64,000 nucleotides of DNA from Kalaharituber pfeilii (Eukaryota; Ascomycota; Pezizomycetes; Pezizales; Pezizaceae): positions 2,728,001 to 2,792,000 of the forward strand of contig WHUZ01000001.1 of assembly GCA_015179045.1 (NCBI GenBank). The letters are read 5' to 3'. Position numbers and translations under genes: made by a program. Shown here piece by piece: positions 45,243 to 57,900 of the stretch. The first letter of the stretch is position 1; each line of letters starts with the position of its first letter. A model generated the notes under the pieces. The model made no database searches. It was not told the origin of the DNA and saw only the letters and a list, made by a program, of their open reading frames with translations.

Positions 45243-48200
45243 CCCTCTCTTCCTCATCAACCTGTTTATGTTTTCAATTTATGCCTTGGCTGACTCGTTT
45301 GTATATGGTTCTAAAATCCGTAGTGATAACTCAGGGGTATAGGAAGGAGAAGGGAAATAAAAATGTGAATGGAAAAGGTTAGGAAGCAGATACCGAAAAG
45401 AGCTGATGTGAGCTGTAGGAGGAGGGAACGAACGATATTCACAGCCGCTCGATACAATGGGTCGAGGCCGAGGTGAGGAACAAGTGCAGTAAACTAGTGG
45501 GTGAACTACGAGTAGGCTGAACAGCGAACGAGGTGAGGCGGTGATATATAGTTGCGAACTATGTACAGAAACAATTTCCCCCACCTGCGCCGCGAGTGTC
45601 ACCCTTACCCTCATTTCAACTCGTTGTACCTTGGAGCGTGATGTACCATACTTTGGGAGAGATGTCTCGTCCCTAGCACGCAGACTTACAAAAATATTCT
45701 CTATCGACATGTCGCAATCCATCCGAAGTTAATTGGCTTACCAATATCTACAAATGTATGGAACATGCTCATATAAGTTTCTCCACCGGCCAGCATCGAG
45801 CTGCAGTCTCCTTGGCTGCAATGTGTATGGTGTTAGTCGCCAAGGCCGAGTGCTGTACTGGCACAAAGGCTCCTTTCCAGACTAGGCTCCTACCACACTA
45901 CAATTGGGCACTTCCTTGTCCACCAGCGGCCCGGTTATGGATCTCCTCGTTCAGCTATTTTTTTGGGTTGTGGGTAAGTTAGTGCCGCATGTATGGATAC
46001 GTGCAAGTGTTATGCCGGCCGACTGGGAAGTAAGGACGTCAGAATTATGTAGTTATGGGATGTTGCTTCGTCAAATGCAATTAGAGTGGTAGATTTGCTG
46101 TGTGTGTCTAAAAAGTATCATTAGAGATATACTTGGGAGCACTTTGGTCGTTTCTGATACGTACGTAGCTGTAAGTGTGGCTGCAATTAGTGAGAAAAAC
46201 AGTCTCAATGCGCTTCAAGATATACACACGGCTATAGCTACACTTTCTACACCTTCAGATGACCTAGAAATGGGAATCCTCAGTTCATGTAGCCAGACCA
46301 CGAGATGTACTAGCGGAGTCCAACCATTTTCCTGAAACTCCGCTTAGTCAGCGTCTGGTTACGAGACTAGTATTTTACCACATCCGGCTGTAGTATCGTT
46401 TTAATGAGAGGCAGGCCAAGAGTCTATGTCAGGTAGAGCTCTAAAGCGCACATTCTATTCTATTCGATATGGAGTCTCTTTCCTGAGGTGAGATATGGGT
46501 CGGAGCAAGTAAGAGATAATGCCACCGTCAATGCACGTTGGCGTCAGTGTGGGGCGAGTGATGCAGGTACAGACATATCAGACATTTTCTTGAACGACAT
46601 GACATGTTGCAGGTCGCGGTTGCTAACTTCTCGCTCATACTTTAGCAATATGGCAACAGTAGTATGTAGAAATAGTCTGGATGGATCTGGGCTGCTGAAG
46701 TTGAAATGCATCTTTTATTGTATAAGGGTTTCCAGTAGATACACTACAGCCGCTTCGCAGGATAGACACAGTAAAATGGATTAACCATGATCTAGATCAT
46801 TGACCAGTACAATTAGCAAATTAAACAAAGAGGTGACATGTGTCCATCAACTTGAGCTGTGCCGGCCGGAGACCACGTCTGTCTTTCGTATGTATATACT
46901 TAAGTTGAGCTATTGAGAATTACAGTACGTACAGTATATGTGGATTGATACAGACGGGGGATATATAGGGCGAGTTAGTGATCACAATTGTTACCAATAC
47001 ATTTAGCACTACTTTGTTTTAGAAAGGAAGGGCGCAAGCTCGAAAAGGTATGATCGTCACCATCCAACCGGCGCGGCGATGAACGTTTCGTCAAAGTTGA
47101 CGTGGGGTTACCATAAGTGTGTGTGTTAACTGATAGATTCCATACTGAATACTCTAGATCCAAAGCTTTCGGTGCTTTGCTGAAAGTGGAATTTTCGTTG
47201 TTGGGGAGTAAAGGGGGTTATGTTAAGTACTTCATAGGTACTGTATACCTTGATTTGGAGGTTGCGGATGCTTGTGGAAATTACCTATTGCAGAAAGCGG
47301 CGACGGCTGTTGGAGATGCGTAAAAACGTGCATGGCAGGAGCTTATTATCACTATTGCTGCACAACAATCTCGAGATACCACCAGAGAATGAAATATTCC
47401 GGTGCTTTAAGTGCTTACAGTTTTACCTAGCTATGCCGGACGACCCTTGACGGTTTTTGCAACTTACATACAAAAAATAGTATACCAGACACCCAGTTAA
47501 ACCGGACCAGACAACAAAACTATAGACTTTTAAATTCAAATTAACATACAAACTAACTGAACCAGATGAAGGCCTCAACCATGAACCTTCTTTTGTACCT
47601 TCTGTGTGTATTATCGAAGTATTCTCAATATCTTGAATTCAAATGTCTGTAATATCTTGGGAGATTGAGAAGAGAACACCCCGCTGGTATATCAGTCTCC
47701 AGACATATTTTATCTCTCAATTGGCTTTCTAGGTTCTTTACCTCCTGGCAGGCACCCCTGCAAAATTTGTTATACTGGACACTAGGTTAAACCGGACAGA
47801 CAGGGTAGGGTTTTAGTCGTCCGGTACCGTATAGCAAGGTGTAACTGTACTTCACACAGTGCCGCTGTCACGCCACCAGTTCGGGTTGATGATACTTTCC
47901 AAACGATAATGCACACTACCGGGATATTGTGCACTACCAGAAAAATGCGCACTTGGTATGGCACTAGCCAACTAGCCTAGTTATATATCATACTCTACTT
48001 AACAACACCGGGTACAGAAGGTTTCAAATCCTCATCCTTCGGTAAAAACCAATTTGCGAAGGAATAATCAGTATATTATTCTGCCTTCAATATCATCAAT
48101 ATGCCGCACTAGCCTCGTCCCCACACCATATGCGAACCACCAAACAAGAGAATTGAATCGAAACCACCCATCTTTAACCAGTGGCGGGGACGGATACCGA

Positions 48201-49105
48201 GTTGGTTTGCATTCCGATCAGACAGAAAATGGGAGCTTTGTCATCACTGCATGGTGCCCTGAAGTGAAGTTGATATTGAGGGAGAATGAAAGATGGATAG
48301 CCGTTCGTGGGAAGGAGGAGGGGAATTTGTTATTTTAACAACGACTCATACTTCGCAGCTTCTATCTATATCTGGTCCGGGTGTCCCTATAAAGCAGTAA
48401 GTTAAAGAAAAGTGTATTCTTTGTTTTGTTCTGATTTTTGACTTTTGATTTGTTTTGCATTGAATACAGCGTTCAACAGTTGAAACTAGTACCATAAACA
48501 TATATTCTTGCAGCAATCGATTTGTCTGGCGGCAGACTAAAAGTTTCAAGTTACTTACTAGGAGGACAATTACACACGGAGATCAGGAATCTCGGTCGAG
48601 GCGTGGAGAAAAAAAAAAAAAAAAAAAAAAAAAGAGCCGGACCGTAGGCAAACAAACCGTTTTGGAACCTCATCGTTACCGAATAAACGATTTGTGTGTC
48701 ATGAGAGGGGGAATTCAAGCGTGTGTTTGACTATTGCACGGTAAAAACATAATACGGCACCATTTGAAGCGGCAAGAGCGAGCAAAAGTACAAGAATCAG
48801 CACGCAATTGGCCGTATCAGTGTACGAATACATACGCAGGAAGCACTATCACTAGGAAGAGAGCAGAGACTGGAGAATCCGTCTAAGAGAAATTACATAA
48901 AGCAGGGATTGTGTACGAAGCGAGAAGGGAGGACAGCTTGAGGGATCTGACATCTGGGGTTATACGACAGTTCACAAACCTACAACCCCCTTCCCTCCCG
49001 CGCGCTGGCAAACGTCAGTAATTTACCGTACTGTGGCCTGAGAGCAAATTGCTGTCCTTTTGCTACGCCGTAATCCAGGGGCAACACTTTTGACAGCAAC
49101 AAAAA
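45243..49105. other. Long spacer, repeats only
   Basis: No recognisable gene in about 3.9 kb. Two related segments with agttaaaccggac / ggttaaaccggac cores lie near 47478-47513 and 47769-47804. A motif, gtctggttacgagactag, lies at about 46353-46370. An A tract lies at about 48608-48633. Confidence 0.5.
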
Positions 49106-50353
49106 ATGGAGAATTTACTTTCGATCTCCATCTTCGTAAACTACTTTTTCAACATCTTTGTCTGCTTCGCGTGGATCTTCTGGTCTATACTCAAGCCCGT
49201 GCGCGAGCACCGCAAAAATGGCCTCTCTACCAATACCAACAACAAATCGCTCCGCGCCTCCATTGTCACCTTCTCCCTGTTAACGCTGACCGCCCTCTCG
49301 CTAACATGGTACCACATGTTCCGCCTCTTCAATCTCTCATATACCCAATGGGACCAAAACGCCGGTCCAAACATACCGAGAGCCATAGGCTACTGGTTGA
49401 GGGACACAAAATTGTTCGAGGAGGCTTATAGGAGTGTGGTGATGACGCCGGAGAGGTGGTGGTGGAGCCAGCAGATTTTTTTGGTGTGCTTTGGGTGGGG
49501 AGTATGGTTGAGCTATCAGGGCGCTGATGGGGTAAAGAGGGCAGGGGGAAAGGGGAGGTCAAAAGTGACACTGGTAGCATATATGGTGATCGCGCAGTTG
49601 GTCAGCTTGAGTGTGGCGCTGGGGTTATCCTTTGTAGACGCATTAACGCACAGGGCCTATGCCGTCCCCGTAGCGAACAAAAAGCAGAAGGAGGAGGAGG
49701 ACCAGGAAGAGTCAGCACTGGCGAAGGCCCTGCTGGCCATTTTCTTGATGTTGTCGTTCCTGCCGACTTCTGCGCTGCCGACGTTAACGCAGACGTCGTC
49801 GGGGATGTTGCTCAACAAGCTTTTCTTTCCAGCACTGCTCCTTCCGCACGCGGCGCTATTCATACCAATATGTTTCGCGCGCCCGGTCTCGAGGCGATTC
49901 ACGCGCCTGCTGTATACATGCTCTGCGGCGGGGAGCGTAGCATGCCATGCCGCGGCCTCACGCACAATCTTGAAAGGCACGAGAAGTTGGATGCATGCGG
50001 CGGCTGCGGCGGCGAGGGTAACTGGGACAGGCAGTGGGGTGCAGCAAGTGCAGCTGGGTGCGGTGCTGGCGGAGACGATTAAAAGACAGTTTTGGACGCT
50101 CGTGGGTGTGCACCCGGCGGTCAGTAGTGTGAGTTTTGATGTGGTGATGTCTGGGGTGTGTGTTGCAATGTGGGCGGGGATGGAGGGGGGTGGGAGGGAT
50201 GGTGTGTGGATTGGGGGTGAGCGGGAGGAGAGAGAGGCAGAGAGGAAGAAGGTGGGACTGTGGAAAAGGGTCGGGAGGGTATTGTTGGCATGGGGGATGA
50301 TCGCTATAGGGGGTGCTGGAGTGGGAGCATTGGTTTTTGCGGGGGATTTGTAG
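49106..50353 (+). CDS. Multipass membrane protein of unknown function
   Basis: An intronless 415-aa ORF with about eight hydrophobic helices: FVNYFFNIFVCFAWIFW, ASIVTFSLLTLTALSLTW, QIFLVCFGWGVWLSY, VTLVAYMVIAQLVSLSVALG, ALLAIFLMLSFLPTSALPTL, LFFPALLLPHAALFIPICF, and C-terminal VVMSGVCVAMWAGM and LLAWGMIAIGGAGVGALVF. A charged loop (KKQKEEEDQEES) separates helices 4 and 5. The sequence between helices 2 and 3 has NLSYTQWDQ, FEEAYRSVVMTPERWWWSQQ. I recall similar uncharacterised Pezizomycotina membrane proteins but cannot assign a function. The local GC content is higher than the flanks and codon use is consistent with a real gene. Confidence 0.8.
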   Translation: MENLLSISIFVNYFFNIFVCFAWIFWSILKPVREHRKNGLSTNTNNKSLRASIVTFSLLTLTALSLTWYHMFRLFNLSYTQWDQNAGPNIPRAIGYWLRDTKLFEEAYRSVVMTPERWWWSQQIFLVCFGWGVWLSYQGADGVKRAGGKGRSKVTLVAYMVIAQLVSLSVALGLSFVDALTHRAYAVPVANKKQKEEEDQEESALAKALLAIFLMLSFLPTSALPTLTQTSSGMLLNKLFFPALLLPHAALFIPICFARPVSRRFTRLLYTCSAAGSVACHAAASRTILKGTRSWMHAAAAAARVTGTGSGVQQVQLGAVLAETIKRQFWTLVGVHPAVSSVSFDVVMSGVCVAMWAGMEGGGRDGVWIGGEREEREAERKKVGLWKRVGRVLLAWGMIAIGGAGVGALVFAGDL

Positions 50354-52248
50354 GGGAGCGGGATGAGTGGAAGATGGCCATAGTATATGCGTATGTTTAT
50401 GATAAAAGTGAGCTAAGTTCATATCCCTATTCAAAATATAGAAGCAGAGTGAAGCCCATTCATAGGTTAGTAGAATTTAATTAACGAGTCTAAGTATGTT
50501 GCGGATATATCGGTTATGACAGTAATCATGGTGCTTTTATATGGTCATAATTACCCTGAGTGGTACATTGATATCGAGGTAGTGAGCCGCTCGTAGACAT
50601 CGCTCGCCCACAGGGAGCAATTGTTGCCCCATGAACTACATACGCAGTCGGGTATAGACAGCATATGCCGCCTATGAAGTGCACAGTCGCCCTATGAGCT
50701 GTACGGCCACTATGTCTACAGTGGACAGTGGGTGGTAAGTTAAACTACTTTTTGTTATTATCTCTTGACGTGTTATGACACTATCTTGTGTTGCATGAAA
50801 TGGATTCAACCAACTGTTCTCGTGCCCAGACGCTTCAACCAACGAGCATCAATATTACAGTAGCAAGTAGTTAATAGAGAAGTACTGATAGCTTTACCAT
50901 ATATATATATATGATAAAATAATATAAAGATTTTTTTAAGATATTTTCTTATATGTAGTACCTCCTTATAATTTAATATAATCATTGTAGCTATAATATA
51001 TATGTGCTGACCCACTCGCATATTACATATTAAGTCAGGATACAAGTGCTACAGTAGTAGAGTTTATGCAAAAAATCAAAACGAGCTGCCCTGGTTCTAA
51101 CTTCCAATTGGTCATCGCTAGATAGAGTTTCTAAAACCTAATAAACCCTAATAGATCATCACCGGAACCGGCGCATTACAGTCCATCATATCTACTTCTA
51201 AGTAGCTGGACAACCCGCTCGAGGCGAGAATCGAACCGGGGCCCTCAATTCTATATACCTCTCCACTAGAGCTTCATACATCCAGCCTTGCCTCATCCCC
51301 CCGCCCACCGCCGCTGCCTTATCCTACCTCCGTCCGTATTGATTACGGATATGGCCCTCGAAACCTCTATGCTATATTTGGAGAGGGTCTAGCCTCCACT
51401 CTTACCGCTATTCGCAGTTCAAGGCTATTCCGACCAGATATTTCCTGTTCTCGTGCCCAGACTATATTTTCGGCCTCCGCTATTGCTTGGCTGTAGTCTG
51501 GAACGTGATGCAAATATATAGAGATAAAGTGCGCAGCGATACGTATTTTATTATTCTCTGTCGACTTCAACGTCTGCATAAATCATGTGCAATATGCGCT
51601 CCTAACACCCCTATATATAAACATGAGCTACCAGCAGATTGGTGCAAGTACGAGGTTGCTAATTCCCATAACTAGTGTATCCCGACTCATATTATGGCAA
51701 CAATAAATTATATCGGGCCTACTAAGCGGCGTCGCCGGGTGCCGGGCAAAAATTTCGGGTGTTACGTTCTAGACTAGCAGACGGTGTCTTTGCTACTATT
51801 CTTGGCAGCACACCGCCTCTTAGGCGGGTATCATACGAGAACACTGCACCCGCTCTGTAGAGGACCACACTCGCATCGCTCAAGCCATGTGTTTAAACTC
51901 ACTCCAAACCCTGACGGCCGCGAGGGCGTCACCCACTAGTAGAACAGTACTATAAGATGAGACAAAAAAGAAAAGACAAGAAATAAATACAATAAATTAA
52001 AAAAAAAGGGTAATATATAACTATAGACAATTATAGAACGTATGTCGGATATGAGTACCATGCAAGCCAAAATCACAGTGAAGTTCATGCATTGACTACG
52101 TCAACCCACAAAAATGTAACAATCACAGTACATGTATGACGTAGCATTTATCAGCATCAACAGCCACACCAACCCAGTAGGCCCCCCAGCCACAAGATTT
52201 CGATGCAAACACATACCAAGTCCCAGCCTAGGTATCACGAGAGGGCGC
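50354..52248. other. AT-rich repeat spacer
   Basis: No supported gene. It contains ctgttctcgtgcccaga at 50814-50830 and 51445-51461, an AT-only stretch near 50890-51005, and the SINE-like copy listed separately. Confidence 0.5.
51080..51290 (-). repeat. SINE-like repeat, copy C
   Basis: Blocks gagctgccctggttc, ggaaccggcgcattacagtc, gctggacaacccgctcg, gagaatcgaaccgggg (the minus-strand B-box, about 51227-51242) and ctcaattctata..cctctcca follow the family order. The 5' (A-box) side is not clear. Confidence 0.6.
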
Positions 52249-53554
52249 TCACCTCACGGGACTCCAAGGCAGCGGCACCAAAATTCTACTCTGCATCTTT
52301 CCAATCAAAGACACTGTCTTGTGTACCGTCTCGCTCCATCCCTTCTTACTCCAGCTTGCCTCTCTTGCCAACTGTCTATCCCGAAGGTCACCGAATTGCC
52401 ACAAGTGATGAACCATATTGAGGCTGCCAACCTGGGTGAACCAGGCTCCTACTCCCTCCATGACATTCTTCCGCGCCTCTAGCCCCCGGCGCCAATGTGT
52501 CTCCCATTCGAGCAGGTTTCCTGGATGTAAGGTATAAGTGCGGAGTTCAAATATCCCTCCAAGGGATCGTGGAGGCGAGGTAGGCCAGAAGGAGAATTCT
52601 TGCATGAGATCGTGAGTACGGGAACGAATGAGGGTGGGCAGAGTTTTGGCATAGTTCTGATAGGGCGGTTGGATTGCAAGCCGGTTGAGGGTTTGGTGAT
52701 AGCCAGCGTCTGGAGAGCGGAAGTTAGTCAAATGTTAGAGGACCAGAGCATTTGGGGGCTGAGTGACTTTAACTTACATCCATTGTACTCCCATATATGA
52801 ACTAAATTGATTGAGGACATCTGTCAACACTATTATCGTTGGAGAGCTCCTATGACCGGGAGTACATACCAAATGTGTCTGAGTCTCCAATCTCAACCTT
52901 CCAGCTTCCCACAAGGTGAACATTATTACCCTTATCCTCCGCAATTCTAGGATATTCCTCTCCAATCAATTCGACGTACCCGCCTACTCTATCCGGTTTC
53001 ACCATATGGAACACAATTTCATGCACATACTTCCCTCTCGCCAAAACCTTCCCGTAACTCTGCTCCATCTCTGCCTCCTCCCTTTTTCCGGTGGGGGATC
53101 CATAAAGAAGGGATTTCACTATACGATTGGGTACTGCGGTTAGACCAGATACGCCGGAGAAGGGGGAATCGTTTGTATTCTCGTTACCCGTTCCGGCTTT
53201 TTCTGCGGCGGCTGTTGCTGCTGCTTGGGATATCTCAGAGGCCGTCGCGGATTTCACCTTCTCGCGGTATGCGGCAAGGTTGGCCTTGTAAGAGCTGACA
53301 GAGTCTGGGGTGATATCGGCCAATGAGGGGGATTTGTGCTTCTGGCTGAGGTTGTGAGTACAGGTACTGAATGGGCGCATCGCATGTAAAGGGTTGCGAG
53401 ACTGCGAAGAGCGAGAAAGCCCACGGACGAGAAAACGCCGTGTGGGTAACATGTTGGTGGAAGCTGAGCTGACTGGGCAAGCAGCAGCAATGTGGGTAGG
53501 CGGAAGTGTTTGGGGGGGGCGAACAGGGAATTCGATTGGTCTACTTGATGACAC
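52249..53554 (-). CDS. NIPSNAP family mitochondrial protein
   Basis: NIPSNAP proteins are mitochondrial, with dimeric alpha/beta-barrel-like (ferredoxin-fold) NIPSNAP domains, and are linked to mitophagy and metabolism in animals; the fungal role is unknown. Exons: 52870-53554, 52778-52801 (24 nt) and 52249-52709, in phase, 389 aa. The N-terminus is Ser/Arg-rich and presequence-like. The first domain has KYVHEIVFHMVKPDRVGGYV and VHLVGSWKVEIGDSDTF, then the micro-exon VHIWEYNG, then YAGYHQTLNRLA and LMQEFSFWPTSPPRSLGGIF. The second domain has ELRTYTLHPGNLLEWETHWR, VGAWFTQVGSLNMVHHLWQF and LRDRQLAREASWSKKGW. These motifs define the family. Without the 24-nt exon the two halves would be out of frame. 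Confidence 0.93.
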
Positions 53555-54210
53555 TTTCCAACGGTTGTTTTGCCCACCCGATTACCTGATGACGAGATGT
53601 GTTAATATGCAGGGTGGCAGCAGCACTGGTGATCTGATGTAATTCAAATGGTACAGTACACGAGTTCTTTGGGGAAACTGTCAATCAAAAAAAAGGTGAA
53701 TTCGGTCCTAGATAAGTGGGATGGGGTGCGGGGAAGTGGGCAAGAGAGGACTGAGGAACATGCGAGGCAGGGGGCAGGCTCGAGACTGGGGGCACGCCAG
53801 GCCGAGATGGGATCTGTGCAGATCGATCCCGCCATCGCTGTGGGGAGCAGCTATTAACGCTCGCGGCGGGCCACCAATAGTAGGGTACTAACTAGTATGA
53901 AGAATGTGCTGTGCAGTAAGTAGAGGAGCGTCATATCAAGGACCCAAGATCTAGATGAACCTAGTTAGTTCCCAGGGCCAACTAGTGGGTACTAGATTGC
54001 CGACCATTCGTTTCCCATTAACCAAACATTCCCTACGCCGACGGCATCTAACAATGCAGAAAAGCAGGCAGGTAGGAGAAGAATGCGCGGAATTCGGAAT
54101 TTCGAGTTCCAGGAGTGCTGCGTGTGCTCGGTAGTGCCTTGTTGACACCAACCAGCTGGCTGGGAAATGATTCATTATCTACAGATGGCGAATATGAAAA
54201 ACTAGAATGA
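53555..54210. other. Spacer upstream of the NIPSNAP gene
   Basis: No supported gene. Confidence 0.5.
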
Positions 54211-54219
54211 GTGGAGTGA

Positions 54220-54429
54220 GTGAAGGAGAAATGTTATCGTAGGAGCGGGAGCAAACTTTCAAAGCTCGCCAACTACAACAGCACCCAATGGCTGCAACGC
54301 CAAGGGCCTTACTTTCAGTCTAGAAGATCTGGGTCCAAGTCGAATTCTGCGTTACAAAGCTCAGGAAAAGCCAATTATGACATGATGGACGTTGACAATG
54401 ACACGGTTACCGAAGAGAAGGAGAACTAG
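54220..54429 (+). CDS. Small hypothetical ORF, weak
   Basis: 69 codons ending YDMMDVDNDTVTEEKEN have a protein-like acidic tail and Ser-rich middle. It could be the last exon of an unrecognised gene or chance. No family recognised. Confidence 0.2.
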   Translation: MKEKCYRRSGSKLSKLANYNSTQWLQRQGPYFQSRRSGSKSNSALQSSGKANYDMMDVDNDTVTEEKEN

Positions 54430-54986
54430 CAATTCTAGTGCTTGATGTCCGGCCAATTCTGTAATCTCTGGAATATACTGTTAATCCACATTACTATAAC
54501 CTGTCAGTAACTCCAGCATCTTACTGCATTGATGTGGGAGGTGTATCTTGCCTGTTTACCTGTTCCCGTTCTCAGACTCTCTGTAAACCATGTAAAACCT
54601 TTTGAGCGAATAAGCAACAGTGCTCTTTGCTGCGTTCCCAAGTACATCCTATACTAATGGTGTTCCCGTACCCTATTGAAGGTAAAGTACATACTTGTAA
54701 GAACATATGATATGTTTCCAAATGAGACTTGAGTACAAGCATGATCACGTGACTCAAGCAGTTCTGAGGCTCTCGCGTGAGATCGCGTCTGCCCGCCACA
54801 TCTGTACAACGCTTCAGTCTACATTATCTCCAACAGCTATCTCGACACCCACCTTCTACAGCAAATGTAAGTCTACATGACCTCTCTGTATTTCTATTGC
54901 ACATAATCTAATCAAGCAGCTGTATCAGGTGTAGGTCTCATTCCGTTGCAATCAGTGGTATCAGTGTGATCCTAACTTGTCCAAAG

Positions 54987-57900
54987 CTCGTATCGATAAA
55001 CTAGCGATCCAGGGGTATGTGCGCTCATTGACAGCCATAATGACCCCTTACACTGCTAACGAGGATTTCGTAATCTAGTATACGGTCATTTGATACCAGA
55101 AGCCTTCAAGCGATTCGATTTCACACGCCTTTGACACTTATTGTGGGCTATAATGGTTCAGGGAAAACTGTATTCTACCTTATCCTGTAGTGATATGTTG
55201 CAGCAACACAAACTGACATTGATCCCACAGACGATTATTGAATGCCTGAAATATGCTACTACAGGTGATCTCCCTCCTAACAGCAAAGGAGGGGCATTTG
55301 TCCATGATCCACAGGTATTTTCATAATGTATTGTTCTACATTAGTGATTCCAATCTAACATACATAAACAGATATGCAGGGAGAAGGAGGTGAAGGCACA
55401 AGTTCTGCTGTCTTTCAAGAGCACCGATGGCAAAAAAAATTGTTTGCATCCGCTCGCTCCAAGTTACCATGAAAGCCCAAATCCGGGCCCAAAAAACGCT
55501 TGAAAGCCAACTTCAGATAATGAAAAACAGTGAGCGCTCAACCGTGAGCTCCAAGTGTGCAGACTTGAATACAATGATGCTACAATATCTTGGTGTGTCA
55601 AAAGCCATACTGGAATATGTCATATTCTGCCATCAGGATGAAAGCCTATGGCCGATGAGCGAGCCATCCGCGTTGAAGAAGAAGTTCGATGAGATTTTCG
55701 AAGCGCTCAAGTATACCAATGCCATAAAGAGTATTAGAGACTTAATCAAGAAGCAAAAGGAAGATCTGAGAGAGGAGAAAGTAAGGCTGGAGCAATACAG
55801 AATCGATAAGGATCGTGCAGAAAGAGCAGAGAAGAAGTCACGTGAGGTGCATGCCGAAGTGGAGAGCCTTCGAACTCAAATTACAGAACTGGATGAAGAG
55901 ATTACAGCCTGTCTACAAGAAGCACAACAGTATTTTCAGAATGCTAGTACATTTGAGGCAACAATAGCTGCCTTAAATGGGAAGCGCCAACAAGTGGTGA
56001 CACACCAAGAAAACATTGACGACCTCCTACGAGATCTGGAGGAAGTATCAGACAGTGATGAAGATCTTATGAGTATGCAGCGAGATTATGAGGCAAGAAT
56101 GCGCGACTTCGAAGAATCAATTAAATTGAACGAGACAAAACAGCTACAGATCTCAAGACAATTGCAATCAGCAAGAAGGGCATTAGAAAACAAGCTTACG
56201 GAACAGGGAGAGGCTATGGCAGAGAGAACGGTTCGTGTCTCTCAGGCTTAGTGCACTTGGTTACTTACTTACCTAACTCTCGATGACAGGCATTCGAGCG
56301 ACAAGTGGCTCGACGTAGTGATCTAACCAAGGATACAAGCCGCAGGCATAACATTCGTGGTTTTGATATGGACCTTGATGATGGCATGATCCAAGATTTC
56401 ATGCAAAAGTTACACAGAATGTACAAAGACCAAGCAGCAGCATTGGATAAAGTGAAGGTATTATCCAAGTATATCCAACAGGAAGGGTTTCTGCGTCGTG
56501 GCTTCGTGAAGCCCGTGAAGTCCATCGAGCAAAAAACCCTTGCTGATGTCTGACGTTTGATCACATGGGGCTAACTCTAGGTAGCGAGAAACGAAAGAGG
56601 AGTTAGCAATTGCTCAAGAAGATCTGAATAAGATCAATAATCAACGATCATCATTGATGCAAAGGAAGGACTATGCCCGGAATGAAATTCGAAGCTTGGA
56701 GCCTAAGGCAGCAAATATTCAGCGCAAGCTCGATGAAATGAATGTTGATGAGGGACAAGAAGCCATACAGCAATCAATCCTTGATGAGAATGCTGAGAAA
56801 TTAAGACAAGCGAAAACCAATCTCGATAGTTCTGACTTCGACAGGCAAATCAGATCAATCAACTCTCAACTACGTGATGTGGATGAAGAAGCTCAAGCAG
56901 TGACGGCTGATTTAAGCAAGAGCACTAAGCAAGCTGATGATCGCGCAAGATTAGAACTTCTGAAGAAGGAACAAGACTCACGTCAAAAAGCATTGGATGT
57001 CCTGTAGGTAATTTTTGTGATTTGCAATGACAGCTGCTTACGATGTTTTTAAAGTCTCAATGCAAACCAAGAGAAGTTTGATCAAGTGATTGGAGTTGGG
57101 TGGAAAGACAGAAATCTTGAGCGGGAAATTCAGAGCATTATAGAGTGAGTATCTAACACTATTAATTTGTACTTGATAAGACTAATGATTTCATAAATTA
57201 GGCAGCGAGAAGAGGAACTTTCAGACGCTGCAAAGCAACGTGATGGGTTCAGTAACGAATTATCCCAGATAGAGGCAAAGATCTCTATGACCAGGGAGAC
57301 CATGAGAGAAAAAATGCAAATAATGAAAAGTACGTCCAGTCACATGATATAATAATCTTTGAATGCCAGCTAAAATGTTGGAAGACTGTGAAAGAGTCGT
57401 ATTGGATACCGGCGAAGACGTGACTCTTGAAAATTACCCTCAGATTGTTGATGATATGGAATTGAAACTTGAAGAATATCGAGGGTAAGCCGATTTTCAA
57501 GCTGCTAATTGGAATTCACTAATTCCAATAGGGCATCCAAGTCAGTGGAGTGGCTTGAGAATTACTTGAAAAATGCGATATCGACAGCAGAGAAGAGAGA
57601 ATGCTGTGCACTTTGCACAAGAAGATTTGACCCTCATGATAGCATGGAGTTTATCAAGAAGGTATGTAGTGCTGCTTACCCTGATTCTAGAGCCGATAAT
57701 TGACATTCTACGATTAATGCAGTGTCAACAAAAATTAAAAGATATCAAGGAAAGGCAAATGAAAGAGGAGCTTGAAGCTCTAGAGGCAGATCTTAAAGAT
57801 CTGAAAGATGCGAAGGAGAGCTATGACATGTACCGGAGAATCCATGATACTGAGATTCCCACTTTAGAGGAACACTTAAGGAAGCATATGGACAAGCAAC

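Noticed and set aside
45085..45382. Poly-Phe ORFs
   Set aside because: Translations of the 66-nt T tract.
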